A stretch of DNA of 64,000 bases from an uncultured Chitinophagaceae bacterium. GTDB taxonomy: Bacteria > Bacteroidota > Bacteroidia > Chitinophagales > Chitinophagaceae. Positions 61,962 through 64,000 of this stretch are shown piece after piece. A program made the translations under genes and the position numbers. The notes beneath the pieces were generated by a model, which saw nothing but the letters and a program-made list of their open reading frames with translations, searched no databases and was not told the DNA's origin. The stretch covers positions 34,980 to 98,979 of the forward strand of contig CAITVK010000121.1 in NCBI GenBank assembly GCA_903895845.1, written 5' to 3'. Position 1 is the first letter of the stretch. Each line of letters begins with the position of its first letter.

Positions 61962-62729
61962 CCTTCCCATCCATCCACCATCTACCGTCAATATCGTTCC
62001 ATCTACATAGTTGGAAGCATCCGAACTTAAGAAAACCACCGGGCCTTTAAAGTCTTCTGGTTCGCCCCAACGTCCTGCTGGTATCCTTCCCAAAATAGAT
62101 TTACTTCTTTCTGCGTCTTCTCTCAATGCCTGGGTATTATCTGTAGTAATATAACCTGGTGCAATACCATTTACATTCACCCCTTTGCTTGCCCATTCGT
62201 TGGCAAATGCTTTTACCAAACCACCCACTGCCGATTTACTAGCAGCATAACCAGGCACATTGATACCCCCTTGAAAAGTAAGTAATGAACAAGTAAATAC
62301 AATCTTTCCCTTTCCACGGGCAATCATGTCCTTACCAAATTCGCGGGTAAGGATAAATTGCGCATTCAGGTTAATGTTGATCACTTTGTCCCACATTTCA
62401 TCTGGATGTTCTGCTACTGGTGTACGCAGAATAGTACCTGCATTATTAATCAATATGTCTAGTGCCGGCTCATTGGCCTTCACTTTAGCTATAAAAGAAT
62501 AGATAGAATCCCTGTCACCAAGGTCGCACTGATAAGCTTTGAAAGTTCTTCCAGTAGCTGTCACTGCTTTTTCAACCTCGCTGCCCACTGCTGCCAATCT
62601 GCTGGATACGCCAATGATGTTGGCACCTGCTTCTGCCAAACCAACGGCCATTGCCAAGCCAATACCGCTGCTGCACCCTGTTACAAGTGCGGTTTTTCCG
62701 GTTAAATCGAAACTGTTTTTGATACTCAT
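61959..62729 (-). CDS. kduD: 2-dehydro-3-deoxy-D-gluconate 5-dehydrogenase
   Basis: The 256-residue SDR enzyme has TGCSSGIG (NAD-binding), NNAGT, the catalytic set S-Y-K in TCSLLTFQGGINVPGYAASK and GIAPGYITTD. It reduces 2,5-diketo-3-deoxygluconate to KDG. First gene of the operon that reads leftwards to exuT. The upstream spacer contains two LacI-type operator-like sequences (62881, 63036). The stop codon TAG is immediately followed by repeat A10. Confidence 0.93.
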   Translation of the reverse strand: MSIKNSFDLTGKTALVTGCSSGIGLAMAVGLAEAGANIIGVSSRLAAVGSEVEKAVTATGRTFKAYQCDLGDRDSIYSFIAKVKANEPALDILINNAGTILRTPVAEHPDEMWDKVININLNAQFILTREFGKDMIARGKGKIVFTCSLLTFQGGINVPGYAASKSAVGGLVKAFANEWASKGVNVNGIAPGYITTDNTQALREDAERSKSILGRIPAGRWGEPEDFKGPVVFLSSDASNYVDGTILTVDGGWMGR

Positions 62730-62880
62730 TTTATTTATTATGATTGTTTTTCAGAAAATTGAATGGAGAATGTTGGAGTGATGATTGGTGAGATTTTGTA
62801 TTGTGTATATTGTACACCTTGTTGAGTTGGTGAGGAAATCCGTCCCCATTTAGTCAAAAAAAAGCAAGTTTTAAAAGTGT

Positions 62881-63049
62881 CGCAATCGTTAATCAGCAAT
62901 AATGTAGACCTCATAATCATCAGTGTTTGAAGCAACCACGCAAACATATTAAGAAACCCCAACTAAAATGCTGATTAATATTATTATTTTCAATTTAAAC
63001 CTTAAAAAAAGAGTTATTTTTTGCAATAAAGCAATCGCAATCGTTATCG
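62881..63049. promoter_or_regulatory. Two operator-like CGCAATCGTTA boxes upstream of kduD
   Basis: CGCAATCGTTAATC at 62881 and CGCAATCGTTATCG at 63036 share 11 of 11 first bases and have the central CG of LacI-family operators. They lie 150 and 305 bp upstream of the kduD start. No regulator gene is in the window. The assignment is tentative. Confidence 0.35.
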
Positions 63050-63064
63050 AATTTTGTTTTTTAT

Positions 63065-63152
63065 GGCGTGCCCCGAGGCGGGTCGGGCTTTCCGTTCCAA
63101 TCTTTTTGCCAAGCAGCAAAAAGGATTTCCACTTCAATCCCTCACGCAATGT
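63065..63152. repeat. Dispersed Bacteroidota repeat F (GGGTCGGGCT...CAATCCC)
   Basis: The element reads GGCGTGCCCCGAGGCGGGTCGGGCTTTCCG, then a hairpin GCCAAGCAGC loop flanked by TTTTTG/CAAAAA, and ends ATCCCTCACGC. I recognise this as a form of a repeat that is common between genes in Bacteroidota. Function not established. Confidence 0.75.
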
Positions 63153-63191
63153 GCGAATAGACTGTATTACTGAATAAGATTGGTTTGCAAA

Positions 63192-63710
63192 TCATTTAAG
63201 TTTTTTGACCACTATTTGCCACTGCCTGTCCTCAAATTTTTCTAAATCCGTAGAATCACAAAATCGCCCACTTGCAATTATTGATTCTGTGTAAGAAACT
63301 GATTTTGGGAAGTCTGGAGCACCTCCATAACCTCCAGATACACCATAGTATCGAACTAAAATTGTATTGTAATTCTTGGTTAAGTATTTTTTTGCTTTTA
63401 CTGAGTCTTGCTCGAGTATTGAACTATCTATATTTATTCTCTCTCTTGAACCATCTGGTTTTAAATAATAATACACCTCATCAAGGATACCATCTTCCGA
63501 CTTAAAATTAGTAATTAAAATCCCAGAAGTATCAATCCTATAAAGTCTTCTTTTCCCATCAAATTCTTCTTTTCGCCCTCTCTCTTGACCATAAATAACA
63601 AGAATCTTACCTTGATAACCATAAGGAATTAGATATATTACAGGAGTCTTGATTTTAAAACATCCAATTATAGCTAGAATTAAAAAAAATATTAAAATTA
63701 GTATTCTCAT
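63192..63710 (-). CDS. Small lipoprotein, DUF6843-like
   Basis: The 172-residue protein has a lipoprotein-type signal (MRILILIFFLILAIIGC) and then YLIPYGYQGKILVIYGQERG, a pattern of the DUF6843 domain (PxGYxGxxxIxFGQ). Further beta strands (RRLYRIDTSGILITNF, GILDEVYYYLKPDGSRERI) suggest a compact beta-fold. AT content is high. It stands alone and close to the window end. Periplasmic-side membrane anchoring is likely; function unknown. Confidence 0.72.
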   Translation of the reverse strand: MRILILIFFLILAIIGCFKIKTPVIYLIPYGYQGKILVIYGQERGRKEEFDGKRRLYRIDTSGILITNFKSEDGILDEVYYYLKPDGSRERINIDSSILEQDSVKAKKYLTKNYNTILVRYYGVSGGYGGAPDFPKSVSYTESIIASGRFCDSTDLEKFEDRQWQIVVKKLK

Positions 63711-64000
63711 AGTTTGTAATTAATCTCATTTCAATCAGCAAATAGCAAAACTGATTTAACAATCCAAATCCCCCCCACAAATATAATAGTATCCCTTTCA
63801 TGCAGAATGTCTACGGTCAACAACCTTTTGAAGGTTGTTGACCGTTTGTTATTGCAACATCTTTTCGACGAAGGAGAAATCTAATTCTTTTTCAGCCAGC
63901 TATCTCCTAGGTTCGATATAACGGCTCACAGGTTTCGGAAGTGTTTGATACAAGATTTGATAACTTTTTAAAAGTTGTCAAATCTTATTTCCTTTTACAG
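63711..64000. other. End spacer with two hairpins
   Basis: 63814-63844 is a 14-bp hairpin (CGGTCAACAACCTT / AAGGTTGTTGACCG). 63952-63986 is AAGATTTGATAACTTTT / AAAAGTTGTCAAATCTT with one wobble. Both could be terminators for genes beyond the window. Confidence 0.6.

Noticed and set aside
63840-64000. tRNA or IS end at the window edge
   Set aside because: No cloverleaf or TTCGAAT-type T-loop and no transposase; only hairpins are visible.

Overview
The window looks like a chromosomal segment of a Gram-negative member of the Bacteroidota, most likely family Chitinophagaceae. This rests on gene content: an IPExxxVDY-family protein, a TIGR02757-family protein, a bacterial heptaprenyl/geranylgeranylglyceryl phosphate synthase, PKD-domain lipoproteins, LpxH and KdsB for lipopolysaccharide, a START-like protein and TAnnTTTG-type promoter boxes. 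The species cannot be named from sequence alone. No rRNA, tRNA, intact transposase, integrase or cas gene was recognised.

Layout. 1-6.4 kb: a partial GH2 glycosidase, a GH105 unsaturated glycuronyl hydrolase and an alpha/beta esterase, all on the minus strand (plant polysaccharide/pectin side-chain processing), with one hypothetical gene on plus. 6.6-11.4 kb: a compact minus-strand housekeeping run rsfS-ftsH-LUD protein-lpxH-hypothetical. 11.5-14 kb: biotin ligase, SemiSWEET and gap. 14-20.3 kb: hypothetical, lipoprotein and chaperone-like envelope genes. 20.6-26.9 kb: a UvrD/PcrA helicase, IPExxxVDY protein, S4 RNA-binding protein, TonB-C protein, trmD, a PP2C phosphatase and a DUF2892 protein. 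27-32.2 kb: tandem PKD lipoproteins, rplU-rpmA and a PolX-like protein. 32.6-38.9 kb: prenylglyceryl phosphate synthase, GT14 transferase, YrdC/Sua5, kdsB and membrane proteins. 39-50 kb: a PurF-like amidotransferase, fabD, an LRR protein, PDH E2, a MerR/B12 regulator, a universal stress protein and nadE. 50-56 kb: a TPR protein, a porin and an mgtA-type P-ATPase. 57-62.7 kb: a complete uronate operon, kduD-kduI-kdgK-yhcH-eda-exuT. It would carry the unsaturated uronates released by GH105-type enzymes to pyruvate and glyceraldehyde-3-phosphate, so the left and right ends of the window are metabolically connected.

The most unusual feature is in the spacers. Eight intergenic regions carry an array of degenerate units whose period is 21 bp (42 = 2x21 in one case). 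I checked the phase by counting coordinates of a fixed landmark through each array. Each array has its own, unrelated consensus (for example CAAATAAAAT, GGTGTACCC, CTGTCACAGGTTAC, AATAAGTG). Several contain the motif in both orientations while keeping the 21-bp phase. They occur about once per 8 kb, in divergent, co-directional and convergent spacers. Three lie upstream of hypothetical genes encoding an alpha-helical N-terminus followed by a small beta domain. 21 bp equals two turns of B-DNA and also seven codons. I know of no described system that matches, and this is the main candidate for something new.

Several other dispersed intergenic repeat families overlie the same spacers: 7-bp-period hairpins of the AGTTATGAGTTATGA type that start exactly at stop codons, an 8-bp ACATAGAA type, a CTTAGCGCCTTTGTGGC element just upstream of start codons, and two longer imperfect palindromes.
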